A stretch of 64,000 nucleotides of DNA, from contig NZ_BRXR01000001.1 in NCBI RefSeq assembly GCF_026012015.1, positions 3,125,501 to 3,189,500 of the forward strand, read 5' to 3'. Both the position numbers and the translations under genes were made by a program. Positions 22,359-32,102 of the stretch are shown here, piece after piece (positions within the stretch are counted from its first letter, which is position 1; each line of letters starts with the position of its first letter). Source of the DNA: Clostridium omnivorum (GTDB taxonomy: Bacteria > Bacillota > Clostridia > Clostridiales > Clostridiaceae). Below the pieces are notes generated by a model, which was not told the origin of the DNA, did no database searches, and saw only the letters and a list, made by a program, of their open reading frames with translations.

Positions 22359-23546
22359 ATGGAGCTGCTAATTAAGAATGCAGAAATTATTGATTGGTCT
22401 CAAAGCTTCCGTGGCGATATTTACATTAAAGATGGAAAGATAAATGAACTTGGTGAAAATATAATAAAAGATTGTAAAGTATTAGAGGCAGAAGGCTTAA
22501 CCTTACTGCCTTCCTTTGTGGATTTGCATACTCACTTTAGGGAACCAGGGTTTACCTATAAGGAGGATATAGAAACAGGAAGCTTAGCTGCAGCTAGAGG
22601 CGGATATACTGCTGTAAATTTAATGGCTAATACAAATCCAGTGTGCAGTAACATGGATGTAGTTAATTTAGTGAATAAAAGAGCTGCAGAAGTAAATTTA
22701 ATTGATATACATCAGACAGTTTCAATTACTAATAACTTTGATGGCGAAGATTTAAGTCATATAGATGGTTTAGACAGCAGTGTGGTATGTCTATCAGATG
22801 ATGGTAAAGGTGTAGCAAACAGTAAGATAATGCTGGAGGCTATGATTAAAGCAAAACATAAGGGACTTACTATTATGAGTCATGCTGAAAGTGAAGAACT
22901 AGCAGGGGTAGACAGCAGACTAGCTGAAAATACAATGAGCTGGCGGGATATAACTCTAGCTAGATATACAGGCTGTCATCTTCATCTAGCTCATGTAAGC
23001 ACAAAAGAAGTAGTTAGCTATATAATGGAGGCAAAAACTCAGGGCTGTAATATAACCTGTGAAGTAACTCCGCACCATATAGCTTTAACGGATGAAACAG
23101 ACTATAAGGTTAATCCTCCTTTAAGAAAAAGCGAGGATATTGAATATATAATTAAAGCAATAAAAGCTGGATATATTGATGCCATAGCTACCGATCATGC
23201 ACCTCACAGTGCAGAGGATAAGAAAAAAGGTGCTAATGGGATATCTGGTATAGAAACAGCATTTTCTGTATGCTATACAAAGCTGGTAAAAGGCGGACAT
23301 ATTACACTTAATAGATTATCAGAGCTGATGTCCAAAAATCCTTCCTATATAATGAACTTTAATAAAGGTGAAATCAAGATAGGAAGGGAAGCAGATTTTG
23401 TTCTAGTAAATCTTAATGAGAAATATGAAATCAATTCAAAAAACTTTGCTTCAAAAGGGAAAAATTCACCTTTTGATGGATACAGCGTATATGGCAAAAT
23501 AGTATCTACTATAAAACGTGGAAAAGTTATTTTTAATGAAAGATAG
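22359..23546 (+). CDS. pyrC: Dihydroorotase
   Basis: Closes carbamoyl-aspartate to dihydroorotate. Amidohydrolase fold with the metal-binding HTHFREPG (residues about 60-67), the SHAES histidine near 173, HLHLAHVST near 208 and the late ATDHAPHS with the catalytic Asp near 285. At 395 residues it belongs to the class I type found in Firmicutes. It starts two bases after pyrI stops, with GGAGGTGTAGTT as ribosome binding site, so translation is coupled. Confidence 0.97.
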   Translation: MELLIKNAEIIDWSQSFRGDIYIKDGKINELGENIIKDCKVLEAEGLTLLPSFVDLHTHFREPGFTYKEDIETGSLAAARGGYTAVNLMANTNPVCSNMDVVNLVNKRAAEVNLIDIHQTVSITNNFDGEDLSHIDGLDSSVVCLSDDGKGVANSKIMLEAMIKAKHKGLTIMSHAESEELAGVDSRLAENTMSWRDITLARYTGCHLHLAHVSTKEVVSYIMEAKTQGCNITCEVTPHHIALTDETDYKVNPPLRKSEDIEYIIKAIKAGYIDAIATDHAPHSAEDKKKGANGISGIETAFSVCYTKLVKGGHITLNRLSELMSKNPSYIMNFNKGEIKIGREADFVLVNLNEKYEINSKNFASKGKNSPFDGYSVYGKIVSTIKRGKVIFNER

Positions 23547-23559
23547 TGGAGGTAGGAAT

Positions 23560-24462
23560 ATGATTATAGATAAATTACATGAAATTGTAGATAAAAAAGG
23601 TCCTGTATGTGTAGGATTAGATACTGCAATAGAATACTTACCAGAGAGTTTTTTAAAGAAATATAACTATATAGACCATGCTTTATATAGATTTAATGAG
23701 AGAATTATAGATGCCACCTTTGATATAGCTGGCTGCTATAAGGTTCAAATTGCCTACTATGAGGCCTTAGGAACTTTAGGTCTTGAGGTATATAAAAATA
23801 CACTTAAATATATAAGAGAAAAAGGCGGAATTGTTATAGGCGATATAAAAAGAGGCGATATAGCAGCAACAGCATCTATGTATGCTAAAGCACACTTTAC
23901 TGGTGACTTTGAGTGTGACTTTGTTACGCTAAATCCATATATGGGACTAGATAGTATAGAACCATATTTGAAGTATGTTGAAAGTGGAGAAAAGGGAATA
24001 TTCGCCTTGGTTAGAACCTCGAATAAAGGCGCAAAAGATATACAGTATATAGACAGCAACGGAGAAAAAGTTTATGAGATAGTTGGAGACAAAATAAATC
24101 AGCTGGGGAAAAAATATGTTGGAAGCTGCGGCTATAGTGCAATAGGCGGAGTAGTTGGATGTACACATAGAGATGAAGCAATGGAAATAAGAAAAAGGCT
24201 AGGCAGTACCTACTTCTTAATACCAGGCTATGGAGCACAAGGTGGTACAGCAGAAGATGTAGCATTATATATGAAGAATGGAAACGGTGGAGTGGTTAAT
24301 TCCTCAAGAGGCATACTTTTAGCTTATAAGAATCAGGAAGGCAGAGAAAATGATTTTGAACTCTGCGCTAGAGAAGAGGTTCTTAGAATAAGAGAAGAGT
24401 TAAATAAAGCTCTAGGAGGAAAAGAGAATGAACATAAGTTATGGACAGCATATAGCGCTTAG
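23560..24462 (+). CDS. pyrF: Orotidine 5'-phosphate decarboxylase
   Basis: Converts OMP to UMP. The long PyrF type 2 form (about 300 residues) with the catalytic Lys-Asp array in GIVIGDIKRGDIAATASMYA (near residue 90-110) and the phosphate-binding IPGYGAQGGTAEDV (near 220). The ATG at 23560 follows GGAGGTAGGAAT; an earlier in-frame start would overlap pyrC. The 3' end overlaps pyrK by 35 bases in a different frame, a strong sign of translational coupling. Confidence 0.96.
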   Translation: MIIDKLHEIVDKKGPVCVGLDTAIEYLPESFLKKYNYIDHALYRFNERIIDATFDIAGCYKVQIAYYEALGTLGLEVYKNTLKYIREKGGIVIGDIKRGDIAATASMYAKAHFTGDFECDFVTLNPYMGLDSIEPYLKYVESGEKGIFALVRTSNKGAKDIQYIDSNGEKVYEIVGDKINQLGKKYVGSCGYSAIGGVVGCTHRDEAMEIRKRLGSTYFLIPGYGAQGGTAEDVALYMKNGNGGVVNSSRGILLAYKNQEGRENDFELCAREEVLRIREELNKALGGKENEHKLWTAYSA

Positions 24463-25168
24463 TAATAAACAAGTTTCTGATGGAATATATAAGCTTACTG
24501 TTAGTGGAAGCTTTAAAGGAGTTCCGGGACAGTTTTATATGCTTAAGTGTTCTAGTGAAGGGGCACTTCTCCCAAGACCTATAAGTATATATGATATAGA
24601 TGAAAATAGCATTACTTTTTTATATAACGTAGTTGGCAAAGGAACAAAAGCTTTAAGTAAAATTGCAAAGGGAGATAGCGTAGAACTCCATGGACCTCTA
24701 GGAAATGGGTTCAATGTAGGAGGCCTAAGTGGAAGAGTAGCAATTGTAACTGGTGGCATTGGTATAGCACCTATGCTTTACACTGCAAAAGCTATCAAGG
24801 ATTGTGAAATAGATCTATATTCAGGATTTAGAAACAGTATATATGAAGTTGAGAATTTTAATGAATATGTAAATAAAATAGTAATATCTACTGAGAGCGG
24901 TGAAATTGGCTCAAAAGGATATATTACAAATGTTTTTAAGCCTGAGGACTATGATGTAGTACTTTGCTGTGGTCCAGAGGTTATGATGAATAGGGTAATA
25001 TTAATGTGCAGAGAAAAAAAGGTTCCAGTGTATGTATCAATGGAGAAGCATATGGCTTGTGGAGTGGGTGCTTGCCTTGTATGTACCTGCAAGACAAAAG
25101 ATGGAAACAAGAGAACCTGTAAGGATGGACCTGTATTTTTGGGAGAGGAGGTCCTATTAGATGCTTAG
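24428..25168 (+). CDS. pyrK: Dihydroorotate dehydrogenase electron-transfer subunit
   Basis: FAD and 2Fe-2S subunit that passes electrons from dihydroorotate oxidation to NAD+. FAD-binding PRPISIYDI (near residue 48), NAD-binding [15 protein letters not shown] (near 109), and the C-terminal cluster ligands in [12 protein letters not shown] with a last Cys in RTCKDGP (about residues 211-236). Length 246. Overlaps pyrF upstream and pyrD by eight bases downstream; the class 1B heterotetramer needs the pyrD product next door. Confidence 0.97.
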   Translation: MNISYGQHIALSNKQVSDGIYKLTVSGSFKGVPGQFYMLKCSSEGALLPRPISIYDIDENSITFLYNVVGKGTKALSKIAKGDSVELHGPLGNGFNVGGLSGRVAIVTGGIGIAPMLYTAKAIKDCEIDLYSGFRNSIYEVENFNEYVNKIVISTESGEIGSKGYITNVFKPEDYDVVLCCGPEVMMNRVILMCREKKVPVYVSMEKHMACGVGACLVCTCKTKDGNKRTCKDGPVFLGEEVLLDA

Positions 25169-26057
25169 TTTGGATATATGCGGCGTTAATTTTAAGAATC
25201 CAGTTATTGCAGCTTCCGGAACCTTTGGTTTTGGTAGAGAATATGGGGAGATATATGATGTAGCTGCACTTGGTGGAATATGTACTAAAGGCTTGACATT
25301 AAACAAGCGTGAAGGAAATAACGGAGTTAGAATGTACGAGACTCCATCAGGGATGATGAATAGTGTAGGACTTCAAAACCCTGGAATAGACAGTTTTATA
25401 GAGCTAGAAATGAAAAGAATGAGAGAGCTTAATACAGTAATAATCGCTAATTTAGGTGGTGGTACTGTTGAAGAATATATTGAAGGAGCTAAGAAATTAA
25501 GCAGTACTGATGTAGATATGATTGAACTTAATATATCATGTCCCAATGTTAAATGTGGGGGCATGAATTTTGGAATTAAATCCGAAGTAGCCTATTCTAT
25601 TGTAAGTGAAGTTAAGAAGGTATGTAAAAAGCCATTAATAGTAAAGCTTTCTCCTAATGCAGAAGATATAGTTGATATGGCGGTTAAGTGCTGTGAGGGA
25701 GGAGCTGATGCTTTATCTTTAATAAATACCCTTAAGGGCATGGCTATAGATATAAACAAAAAAAAGGCTGTTTTTGATAATGTATATGCGGGGGTATCTG
25801 GACCTGCAATAAAGCCAGTTGCATTAAGAATGGTTCATGAAGTGAGTAAGGCGGTTTCGGTTCCTGTAATTGGTATGGGCGGGATTGTAACTGCAGAAGA
25901 CGCTATTGAATTTATAATGGCTGGTGCTGCTGCAATTCAAGTTGGAACAGCCAATTTTATAAAACCAGATGTGTGCCTTGATATAATAAATGGAATACAA
26001 GTGTTTATGAGAAAAGAAGGAATAAAGCATATAAATGAAATAAGAGGAATTATATAG
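25161..26057 (+). CDS. pyrD: Dihydroorotate dehydrogenase (class 1B, catalytic subunit)
   Basis: FMN-dependent TIM-barrel enzyme oxidising dihydroorotate to orotate together with PyrK. Visible: [13 protein letters not shown] near residue 15, the catalytic Cys region [15 protein letters not shown] (about 127-141) with the active-site Cys typical of class 1, and the FMN phosphate-binding [19 protein letters not shown] (near 238). Length 298 is standard. GAGGAGG within pyrK provides its ribosome binding site. Confidence 0.97.
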   Translation: MLSLDICGVNFKNPVIAASGTFGFGREYGEIYDVAALGGICTKGLTLNKREGNNGVRMYETPSGMMNSVGLQNPGIDSFIELEMKRMRELNTVIIANLGGGTVEEYIEGAKKLSSTDVDMIELNISCPNVKCGGMNFGIKSEVAYSIVSEVKKVCKKPLIVKLSPNAEDIVDMAVKCCEGGADALSLINTLKGMAIDINKKKAVFDNVYAGVSGPAIKPVALRMVHEVSKAVSVPVIGMGGIVTAEDAIEFIMAGAAAIQVGTANFIKPDVCLDIINGIQVFMRKEGIKHINEIRGII

Positions 26058-26071
26058 TTGGAGGGTTAAAT

Positions 26072-26638
26072 ATGGAAAATAGAGTGTTAGATTTACTTAA
26101 GGAAACTGAAGCATTACTTGAAGGACACTTTTTACTTTCATCAGGAAAGCATAGCAATAGATACTGCCAATGTGCAAGACTACTACAATATCCACAAAAG
26201 GCTGAAGAAGTATTAAGTGTGGTAGTGGAAAAATTAAAAAAGGTTGATTTTGATTTAATAGTTGGTCCTGCAATGGGTGGGATAATTGTTGCATATGAAC
26301 TGGGAAGGCAATTAAATAAGCCGGCAATATTCACTGAAAGAGTGGATGGAGAAATGTGCTTAAGAAGAGGCTTTGAAATTAAAGCAGGCCAAAAGGTTAT
26401 TATTGCAGAGGATGTAGTAACTACAGGAAAGTCATCCTTAGAAACCTCCAAGGTAATAGAAGGCTTTGGAGGAACAGTGGTTGGAATAGCATGCATAGCT
26501 GATAGAAGTGTTGAGAAAGTGGACCTTGCTTTATACAGTGCTATAAAACTCAATGTAGAAGCATATTCTGCTGAGGAATGTCCATTATGCAAGGAAAAAA
26601 TACCTTATATTAAACCTGGCAGTAGAAATATAAAGTAA
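26072..26638 (+). CDS. pyrE: Orotate phosphoribosyltransferase
   Basis: Transfers ribose-5-phosphate from PRPP to orotate, giving OMP for PyrF. The PRPP-binding motif [14 protein letters not shown] is at about residues 109-122, and [13 protein letters not shown] near residue 22 fits the family. Length 188. Last gene of the operon, 14 bases after pyrD, with GGAGGG before the ATG, and followed by the operon terminator. carA/carB are not in this operon. Confidence 0.97.
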   Translation: MENRVLDLLKETEALLEGHFLLSSGKHSNRYCQCARLLQYPQKAEEVLSVVVEKLKKVDFDLIVGPAMGGIIVAYELGRQLNKPAIFTERVDGEMCLRRGFEIKAGQKVIIAEDVVTTGKSSLETSKVIEGFGGTVVGIACIADRSVEKVDLALYSAIKLNVEAYSAEECPLCKEKIPYIKPGSRNIK

Positions 26639-26651
26639 TATTTAATGAAGG

Positions 26652-26682
26652 CTCATGCTCGCAAGATGCATGAGTTTTTTTA
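26652..26682 (+). terminator. Terminator of the pyr operon
   Basis: CTCATGC / GCATGAG stem followed by a run of eight Ts. Confidence 0.9.
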
Positions 26683-26846
26683 TTTGTAGAGTATTTGGAG
26701 AAAATATAATAAATATTTCACAAATTTACAAAAATATATTATTATTTTATTGTATAATAAGGTATAATAAATAATGGATTTTTATATGAAACAAGATTTA
26801 TAAAGCTAAATTTTCAGCTTTATCATAAATAGAGGAGTGATATGGA

Positions 26847-27662
26847 ATGGCTAAGCCTAGCATATTCAGTAAGGATTATGAAAAAAGGATGAAAAGAAGA
26901 AAGAAAATAATTGCAGCTATTGTAGTTGTGGTTATAGGGGTAGGATCGCTTGCTGTATTTAAAGTTGATGTGAAGAATAATCTAAAGAAAATATTTACGA
27001 CTACAAATAAGGTTAATAAACAAAATTCTAGTGATAAAAAAGTAGAAGAAAATAAAAATCAAAAGACAGACACCAATGCTCAAAATAATAATTCTCAAAA
27101 GGAAGCAAGTGCAAATACAAAGGAACAAGATGAGAAGGGATATGATTTAACTTTAAGCAGTGGTGCACAGGTAAAAGTTATATATGATGAAAAAGACAAC
27201 AACAAAAAGTTTAAATATATATTTCCAGCAGATAACTCTATAAACTATAATATAAGTCCTTCTGGTAAAGGAATAGTTATACTGGATACTAAAACACAGT
27301 CCATGACATATGTGGATATAGACGGAAATAAGCAGGATATAAGCTATGCTCAGTACACTTCCAGTGGTGGTACAACATTTACAAGGGAAAATGTTGTGAA
27401 GGAAAAGCCTGAGTATGTATGGTCGCAGTCACCAAAGTTTTTGGATGAAGAGAATGTAGCGTTTATAACACAAGTTCCATGGTTTGATAATAGAGCTACC
27501 AAATATGTTTGGAAAGTAAATATAAAAAGTAAAGAATTTAGTCATTTTCAAGGTGTTGAAGGGGATGACATAAAACTAAATAATCTTACAGACAAGGGGC
27601 TAGAAGCTGTAATTGCAGATAAAACAAAATATCTCAAGGCTGACGGTCAAGTTACTGAATAG
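26847..27662 (+). CDS. Membrane-anchored protein of unknown function
   Basis: A 271-residue protein with a basic N-terminus (KRMKRRKK), one transmembrane helix at about residues 21-40 (IIAAIVVVVIGVGSLAVF), a low-complexity Lys/Asn/Gln/Ser linker at about 52-95 and an extracellular domain of about 170 residues rich in beta-strand-like stretches (YIFPADNSINYNISPSG, YVDIDGNKQDI). I do not recognise the domain. GAGGAGTG precedes the ATG. A hairpin near 26795-26830 (TTTATAAAGCT-type arm pairing with AGCTTTAT) lies in its leader. It is 11 bases before the next gene, so the two are likely co-transcribed. Confidence 0.75.
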   Translation: MAKPSIFSKDYEKRMKRRKKIIAAIVVVVIGVGSLAVFKVDVKNNLKKIFTTTNKVNKQNSSDKKVEENKNQKTDTNAQNNNSQKEASANTKEQDEKGYDLTLSSGAQVKVIYDEKDNNKKFKYIFPADNSINYNISPSGKGIVILDTKTQSMTYVDIDGNKQDISYAQYTSSGGTTFTRENVVKEKPEYVWSQSPKFLDEENVAFITQVPWFDNRATKYVWKVNIKSKEFSHFQGVEGDDIKLNNLTDKGLEAVIADKTKYLKADGQVTE

Positions 27663-27673
27663 AGAGGTTTTTT

Positions 27674-28462
27674 ATGGAAATAGGGTTATCATCTGCTAGC
27701 TTTTACCCTGAAGTAAATACAGAGGACAGCATAGCACTTATGAAAAAAATAGGATTTGACTTTGGTGAAATTTTTCTAAATAGCCCAAGTGAATATGAAG
27801 AAGAATTTATTAAAATGCTTTTAGAAAAGGTAGAGACAAATTCGTTTAGGGTAAATTCAGTTCATGCTTTTGGCTCACAGTTTGAACCATATCTCTTTGA
27901 CAAATATAAAAGAAGAAGAGAGGATATGGTTAAGTATTTTAAGAACATATGCAGAGCAGGAAGCATGCTTGGAGCTAAATGTTATGTGTTTCACGGAATG
28001 CGGCTGGAAAGTTTTGAAATTATTGATAAAAATTTAGTTATAGATATTTATAATGAACTTTCTTATATTGCGTTAGAAAATGGAATAAAGCTAGCTCAGG
28101 AAAATGTATCCTGGTGTATGTCTTCAAATATTAAATTTCTTGAAATGCTTAAGGAAAAGTGTAAATATCCAGTTTATTTTACTATTGATATAAAGCAAGC
28201 GTATAAGTCTGGAATTGAACCTAATAGTTATATTGATATAATGGGAAAAGATATAATCAACTTTCATATTAATGACAGAGACGATAAAAATGTATGCTTG
28301 CTGCCGGGAAGAGGAACAGTTGATTATGAAAGTATTATAAATAAATTAAAGGAAGTGGAATATAAAGGTCCGGCAATTTTAGAAGTGTATCGAAGCAATT
28401 ACAGAGATTATGCTGAACTATTAGAATCAAAACTTTGGACTCAAAAGCATTTACAAATGTAG
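27674..28462 (+). CDS. Sugar phosphate isomerase/epimerase family protein (AP endonuclease 2 fold)
   Basis: Xylose-isomerase-like TIM barrel. The start MEIGLSSASFYPE, the SVHAFGSQF strand near residue 60, VFHGMR near 104, LAQENVSWC with a metal-ligand Glu near 141, FTIDIKQAYKSG near 172 and HINDRDD near 197 give the usual metal-ligand spacing. Length 262. It follows the membrane-anchored protein by 11 bases. The substrate cannot be named; the family includes sugar isomerases, epimerases and endonuclease IV-like enzymes, but the DNA-repair signature of endonuclease IV is not evident. Confidence 0.8.
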   Translation: MEIGLSSASFYPEVNTEDSIALMKKIGFDFGEIFLNSPSEYEEEFIKMLLEKVETNSFRVNSVHAFGSQFEPYLFDKYKRRREDMVKYFKNICRAGSMLGAKCYVFHGMRLESFEIIDKNLVIDIYNELSYIALENGIKLAQENVSWCMSSNIKFLEMLKEKCKYPVYFTIDIKQAYKSGIEPNSYIDIMGKDIINFHINDRDDKNVCLLPGRGTVDYESIINKLKEVEYKGPAILEVYRSNYRDYAELLESKLWTQKHLQM

Positions 28463-28539
28463 TTAATAGTTGTAAAAAGCAATATTTATGGTATATAATT
28501 ATAAAGACAAGAAAATTGTAGGATTAATTACAATAATAT

Positions 28540-28569
28540 TTGTAAATAATTTTAAATGTATGTTATAAT
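28540..28569 (+). promoter_or_regulatory. Promoter of tig
   Basis: TTGTAA, 18 bases, TATAAT with an extended TGT before the -10, 45 bases before the start codon. Confidence 0.6.
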
Positions 28570-28613
28570 ATTATGGTTAATATACTTACAAGTTAATTAG
28601 GAGGAATAGTATA

Positions 28614-29906
28614 ATGAACGTTAAAATGGAAAAAATAGAACAAAACGTTGTTAAATTAGAAATAACTGTTGAGGCTGAAAAGTTTAATGAAGCTTTAAAG
28701 AAATCCTATGCAAAGAACTCTAAAAAGTTTAATATACCAGGATTTAGAAAAGGTAAAGCTCCAATGAATATAATAAAGAAGTACTATGGTGAAGGAGTAC
28801 TTTATGAAGATGCTATAAATTTCGTATGTGAAGATACATATCCACAAGTAGTTAAAGATAATGACTTAAATCCAGTTGATTATCCAGAAATAGACATAGT
28901 TGAAATTGGCGAAGGCAAAGAATTCGTTTATACTGCAAAAGTTGTTGTAAAGCCAGAAGTTGAACTTGGTGAATACAAAGGAGTAGAAGTTAAAAAAGTT
29001 GAATATCCAGTAAACGAAGAAGAAATAGATAGTCAATTAAAGGCTATGCAAGAAAGAAATGCTAGAATTGAAACAAAAGAAGAAGGAACTGTAGAGAATG
29101 GAAATATAGCTATTATCGACTTTAAAGGCTTCGTTGATGGAATAGCATTTGAAGGCGGAGAAGGAAAAGACTACTCTCTTGAAATAGGTTCAGGTTCCTT
29201 TATAGATACTTTTGAAGAGCAATTAATTGGTACAAAAGTTGGAGAAACTAAAAATGTAAATGTTACATTCCCAGAACACTATGGAAAAGAAGAACTTAAC
29301 GGAAAGCCTGCAGTATTTGAAGTTACTGTAAAGGAAATAAAAGTTAAGGAGCTTCCTTCATTAGATGATGAATTTGCTAAAGAGGTTTCAGAGTTTGATA
29401 CTTTAGATGAATTAAAGGCTGACTTAAAAAAGAAAATGGAAGAATCAAATGATTTAAGAGCTAAGAGAGAATATGAAGAAGCTGCTGTAGATGCTGTTTG
29501 TGCAAATGCAACTGTTGATATTCCAGCAGTAATGATAGAAAAAGAAATAGATGTAATGATAAAAGATCTAGAAATGAGATTAAGATATCAAGGTCTAGAT
29601 TTAAATACATACTATGCTTATACTAACAATACTGAAGAAAAAGTTAGAGAATTCATGAAAGAAAGCGCAGAAAAGAGAGTTAAGACTGAATTAGTCCTTT
29701 CAAAGATAGCTAAAGCTGAAAATGTTGAAGCAACTGAAGAAGAATTAATGGAAAAGGCAACAGAAATGGCTAAACAATACGGACAAAACGATGTTGAAAA
29801 GACAGCTAAACTTATTGTTGATTCTCAAGGAGAGTATATTAAACTTGACGTAGTAAATGAAAAAGTTGTAAAAATGATTGTAGAAAATAGTAAAACTGTA
29901 GCATAA
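28614..29906 (+). CDS. tig: Trigger factor (ribosome-associated chaperone, peptidyl-prolyl isomerase)
   Basis: Folds nascent chains at the ribosomal exit tunnel. The N-terminal ribosome-binding signature [12 protein letters not shown] is at about residues 41-52, the FKBP-type isomerase domain spans about 145-245 ([14 protein letters not shown]...[16 protein letters not shown]), and the C-terminal helical chaperone domain fills the rest. At 430 residues it is full length. AGGAGGAATAGTATA precedes the ATG. Its codon use is biased to A/T-ending common codons, as expected for an abundant protein. Confidence 0.97.
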   Translation: MNVKMEKIEQNVVKLEITVEAEKFNEALKKSYAKNSKKFNIPGFRKGKAPMNIIKKYYGEGVLYEDAINFVCEDTYPQVVKDNDLNPVDYPEIDIVEIGEGKEFVYTAKVVVKPEVELGEYKGVEVKKVEYPVNEEEIDSQLKAMQERNARIETKEEGTVENGNIAIIDFKGFVDGIAFEGGEGKDYSLEIGSGSFIDTFEEQLIGTKVGETKNVNVTFPEHYGKEELNGKPAVFEVTVKEIKVKELPSLDDEFAKEVSEFDTLDELKADLKKKMEESNDLRAKREYEEAAVDAVCANATVDIPAVMIEKEIDVMIKDLEMRLRYQGLDLNTYYAYTNNTEEKVREFMKESAEKRVKTELVLSKIAKAENVEATEEELMEKATEMAKQYGQNDVEKTAKLIVDSQGEYIKLDVVNEKVVKMIVENSKTVA

Positions 29907-29919
29907 TTTGCAATAAATT

Positions 29920-29949
29920 GTTTAAAAGATGTTCACAAATCTTTTAAAC
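29920..29949 (+). terminator. Stem-loop after tig
   Basis: A perfect 11-bp stem GTTTAAAAGAT / ATCTTTTAAAC, bracketed by TTTGCA / TGCAAA. No U-run follows, so it is an attenuator, stabiliser or weak terminator between tig and clpP. Confidence 0.5.
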
Positions 29950-29991
29950 TAAAAATGCAAAAAACAGATATAATATATTTATAGGACTTAG

Positions 29992-30013
29992 TTGCCAGAT
30001 TTTTTTCTGGCAA
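29992..30013 (+). terminator. Hairpin in the clpP leader
   Basis: TTGCCAG / CTGGCAA with an all A/T loop, followed by TTAATTTT; a possible weak terminator or leader hairpin 37 bases before clpP. Confidence 0.4.
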
Positions 30014-30049
30014 TTAATTTTATAGATGATTTGTAGAGGAGGAGATTTT

Positions 30050-30634
30050 ATGAGTTTAGTTCCAATGGTTATTGAGCAGACTAATAGAGGAGAAAGATCA
30101 TATGATATTTATTCTAGACTTTTAAAGGACAGAATAATAATGCTTGGAGAAGAAGTAAACGATACTACTGCAAGCCTAATTGTGGCTCAGTTATTATTCC
30201 TTGAAGGAGAAGACCCAGATAAAGACATTTATCTATATATTAACAGCCCAGGAGGTTCAATTACTGCTGGAATGGCTATATATGATACTATGCAATACAT
30301 AAAGCCAGATGTATCGACTATTTGTGTAGGAATGGCTGCTTCCATGGGAGCATTCTTGCTTACTGCTGGTGCTAAAGGTAAGAGATTTGCACTTCCAAAT
30401 AGTGAAATTATGATACATCAACCATTAGGTGGCTTTCAAGGTCAAGCAACAGATATAGGAATACATGCTAAAAGAATACTTGATATAAAGAAAAAGCTGA
30501 ATGAGATTCTAAGTGAAAGAACTGGTCAGCCGCTAGAAAGAATTCAGCAAGACACTGAGAGAGATAATTTTATGTCTGCAGAGGAAGCTATGAAATATGG
30601 TCTTATAGATGAGGTTATAACTAAAAAGAAATAA
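30050..30634 (+). CDS. clpP: ATP-dependent Clp protease proteolytic subunit
   Basis: Serine peptidase forming the 14-subunit degradation chamber fed by ClpX (next gene) and ClpC-type ATPases. The catalytic triad is S98 (in GMAASMGAF), H123 (in MIHQPLGG) and D172 (in DTERD). The propeptide is short, [25 protein letters not shown]. Length 194. The ATG at 30050 has GAGGAGGAG just upstream; an earlier ATG-less frame extension is not needed. Only 17 bases separate it from clpX. Confidence 0.97.
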   Translation: MSLVPMVIEQTNRGERSYDIYSRLLKDRIIMLGEEVNDTTASLIVAQLLFLEGEDPDKDIYLYINSPGGSITAGMAIYDTMQYIKPDVSTICVGMAASMGAFLLTAGAKGKRFALPNSEIMIHQPLGGFQGQATDIGIHAKRILDIKKKLNEILSERTGQPLERIQQDTERDNFMSAEEAMKYGLIDEVITKKK

Positions 30635-30651
30635 CCTAGTGAGGTGTGAAG

Positions 30652-31944
30652 ATGGCTAAAAATGAAGATAAAAAACAATTAAAGTGTTCATTTTGCGGAA
30701 AAAGCCAAGATCAAGTCAGAAGACTTATTGCTGGTCCAGGGGTATATATATGTGATGAATGTATTGAATTATGCTCTGAGATTATCGTAGATGAGTTTGA
30801 TGACAATGTTCAGGTAGATGTAGGATCTTTACCAAAACCTGTAGAAATAAAGTCCTACCTTGATCAATACGTAGTTGGTCAAGATGAAGCAAAAAAATCA
30901 CTTGCAGTTGCTGTTTATAATCACTATAAAAGAATAAATTTAAATAATGAAAGTGACGATGTTGATCTTCAAAAGAGTAATATTTTATTGCTAGGTCCAA
31001 CTGGTTCAGGTAAGACACTTCTTGCTCAAACATTAGCCAAAATGTTAAATGTACCATTTGCTATTGCAGATGCAACTACATTAACTGAAGCAGGTTATGT
31101 TGGAGAAGATGTGGAAAACATTCTTTTAAAGCTTATTCAAAATGCTGATTATGATATTGAAAGAGCAGAAAAAGGTATAATATATATAGATGAAATAGAT
31201 AAAATAGCAAGAAAGTCAGAAAACCCATCAATAACAAGAGATGTATCTGGGGAAGGTGTTCAGCAGGCCTTGCTAAAAATTCTTGAAGGAACTGTAGCTT
31301 CAGTACCTCCACAAGGTGGAAGAAAGCATCCTCATCAAGAATTTATTCAAATTAATACTACTAACATATTATTTATATGTGGTGGTGCATTTGATGGGAT
31401 TGATAAAATTATCGAAAGAAGAACAAGACAAAGTGCTTTAGGCTTTGGTGCAGAGATCCAATCAAAGAAACAAAAGGATATTGGCAAACTTCTTAAGGAA
31501 ATAATGCCAGGAGACCTTTTAAAGTTTGGATTAATACCAGAATTTGTTGGAAGATTACCTATTGTAGTTACTTTAGATGCTTTAGATAAAGATGCATTGG
31601 TAAAGATATTGACAGAACCTAAAAATGCACTTGTTAAGCAATACAAAAAGTTATTTGAGATGGATAATGTAGAGCTAGAATTTAATAATGAAGCTTTAAC
31701 TTCCATTGCAGAAGAAGCTATTACAAGGAATACAGGTGCTAGAGGTTTACGAGCAATTATTGAAGAGATTATGAAGAACATAATGTTTGAAATACCTTCA
31801 AGAGAAGAAATTGCAAAGGTCATAGTAAATGATGATACTGTTAAGAATAAGACACCTCAATTAATTATGGCTGAAGATGGTAAAAGAGTGCCATTAAAGG
31901 TTTCTAAAAAGGCATTAGGTAAAAAAGGAATAGAATCAGCATAA
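30652..31944 (+). CDS. clpX: ATP-dependent Clp protease ATP-binding subunit ClpX
   Basis: AAA+ unfoldase that recognises, unfolds and feeds substrates to ClpP. The N-terminal zinc-binding domain has CSFCGK and CDECIELC (about residues 12-38), Walker A is GPTGSGKT near residue 116, Walker [11 protein letters not shown] near 180, and the ClpP-contacting IGF-type loop is represented by ALGFGAE near 265. Length 430. GAGGTG precedes the ATG at 30652 at good spacing. Forms an operon with clpP and ends in a strong terminator. Confidence 0.97.
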   Translation: MAKNEDKKQLKCSFCGKSQDQVRRLIAGPGVYICDECIELCSEIIVDEFDDNVQVDVGSLPKPVEIKSYLDQYVVGQDEAKKSLAVAVYNHYKRINLNNESDDVDLQKSNILLLGPTGSGKTLLAQTLAKMLNVPFAIADATTLTEAGYVGEDVENILLKLIQNADYDIERAEKGIIYIDEIDKIARKSENPSITRDVSGEGVQQALLKILEGTVASVPPQGGRKHPHQEFIQINTTNILFICGGAFDGIDKIIERRTRQSALGFGAEIQSKKQKDIGKLLKEIMPGDLLKFGLIPEFVGRLPIVVTLDALDKDALVKILTEPKNALVKQYKKLFEMDNVELEFNNEALTSIAEEAITRNTGARGLRAIIEEIMKNIMFEIPSREEIAKVIVNDDTVKNKTPQLIMAEDGKRVPLKVSKKALGKKGIESA

Positions 31945-31971
31945 GAGCAGTGAATAACTGCTCTTTTTTAT
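31943..31971 (+). terminator. Terminator of clpP-clpX
   Basis: AAGAGCAGT / ACTGCTCTT stem with TTTTATTT; the left arm begins inside the clpX stop codon. Confidence 0.9.
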
Positions 31972-32011
31972 TTCTAATTATCTTTATTAGAATATATTAC
32001 ATAAAAGATGT

Positions 32012-32041
32012 GCATACTACAAAAAGTAAATAGGATAAATT
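32012..32041 (+). promoter_or_regulatory. Candidate sigma-F (forespore) promoter of lonB
   Basis: GCATA, 16 bases, GGATAAATT resembles the forespore sigma-F pattern (GYATA then GGNRANANT) at all but one -10 position. LonB of Bacillus subtilis is known to be sigma-F dependent, which makes this plausible. Confidence 0.4.
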
Positions 32042-32071
32042 TACTAAAAGTACTAGGAAGGAGGGCAGAGT

Positions 32072-32100
32072 TTAATACGTAAGATATTAAACTGTATTAA
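32072..32100 (+). promoter_or_regulatory. Hairpin separating the lonB ribosome binding site from its start codon
   Basis: GGAGGG ends at 32065 but the ATG is 37 bases later. Between them TTAATAC pairs with GTATTAA (32072-32078 with 32094-32100) around a 15-base loop. Folding leaves about eight bases between the ribosome binding site and ATG, the normal spacing. Confidence 0.45.
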
Positions 32101-32102
32101 TT

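Noticed and set aside
26717-26768. Two TATAAT motifs upstream of the 26847 gene
   Set aside because: Neither has a recognisable -35 at 16-18 bases, so a specific promoter was not called.
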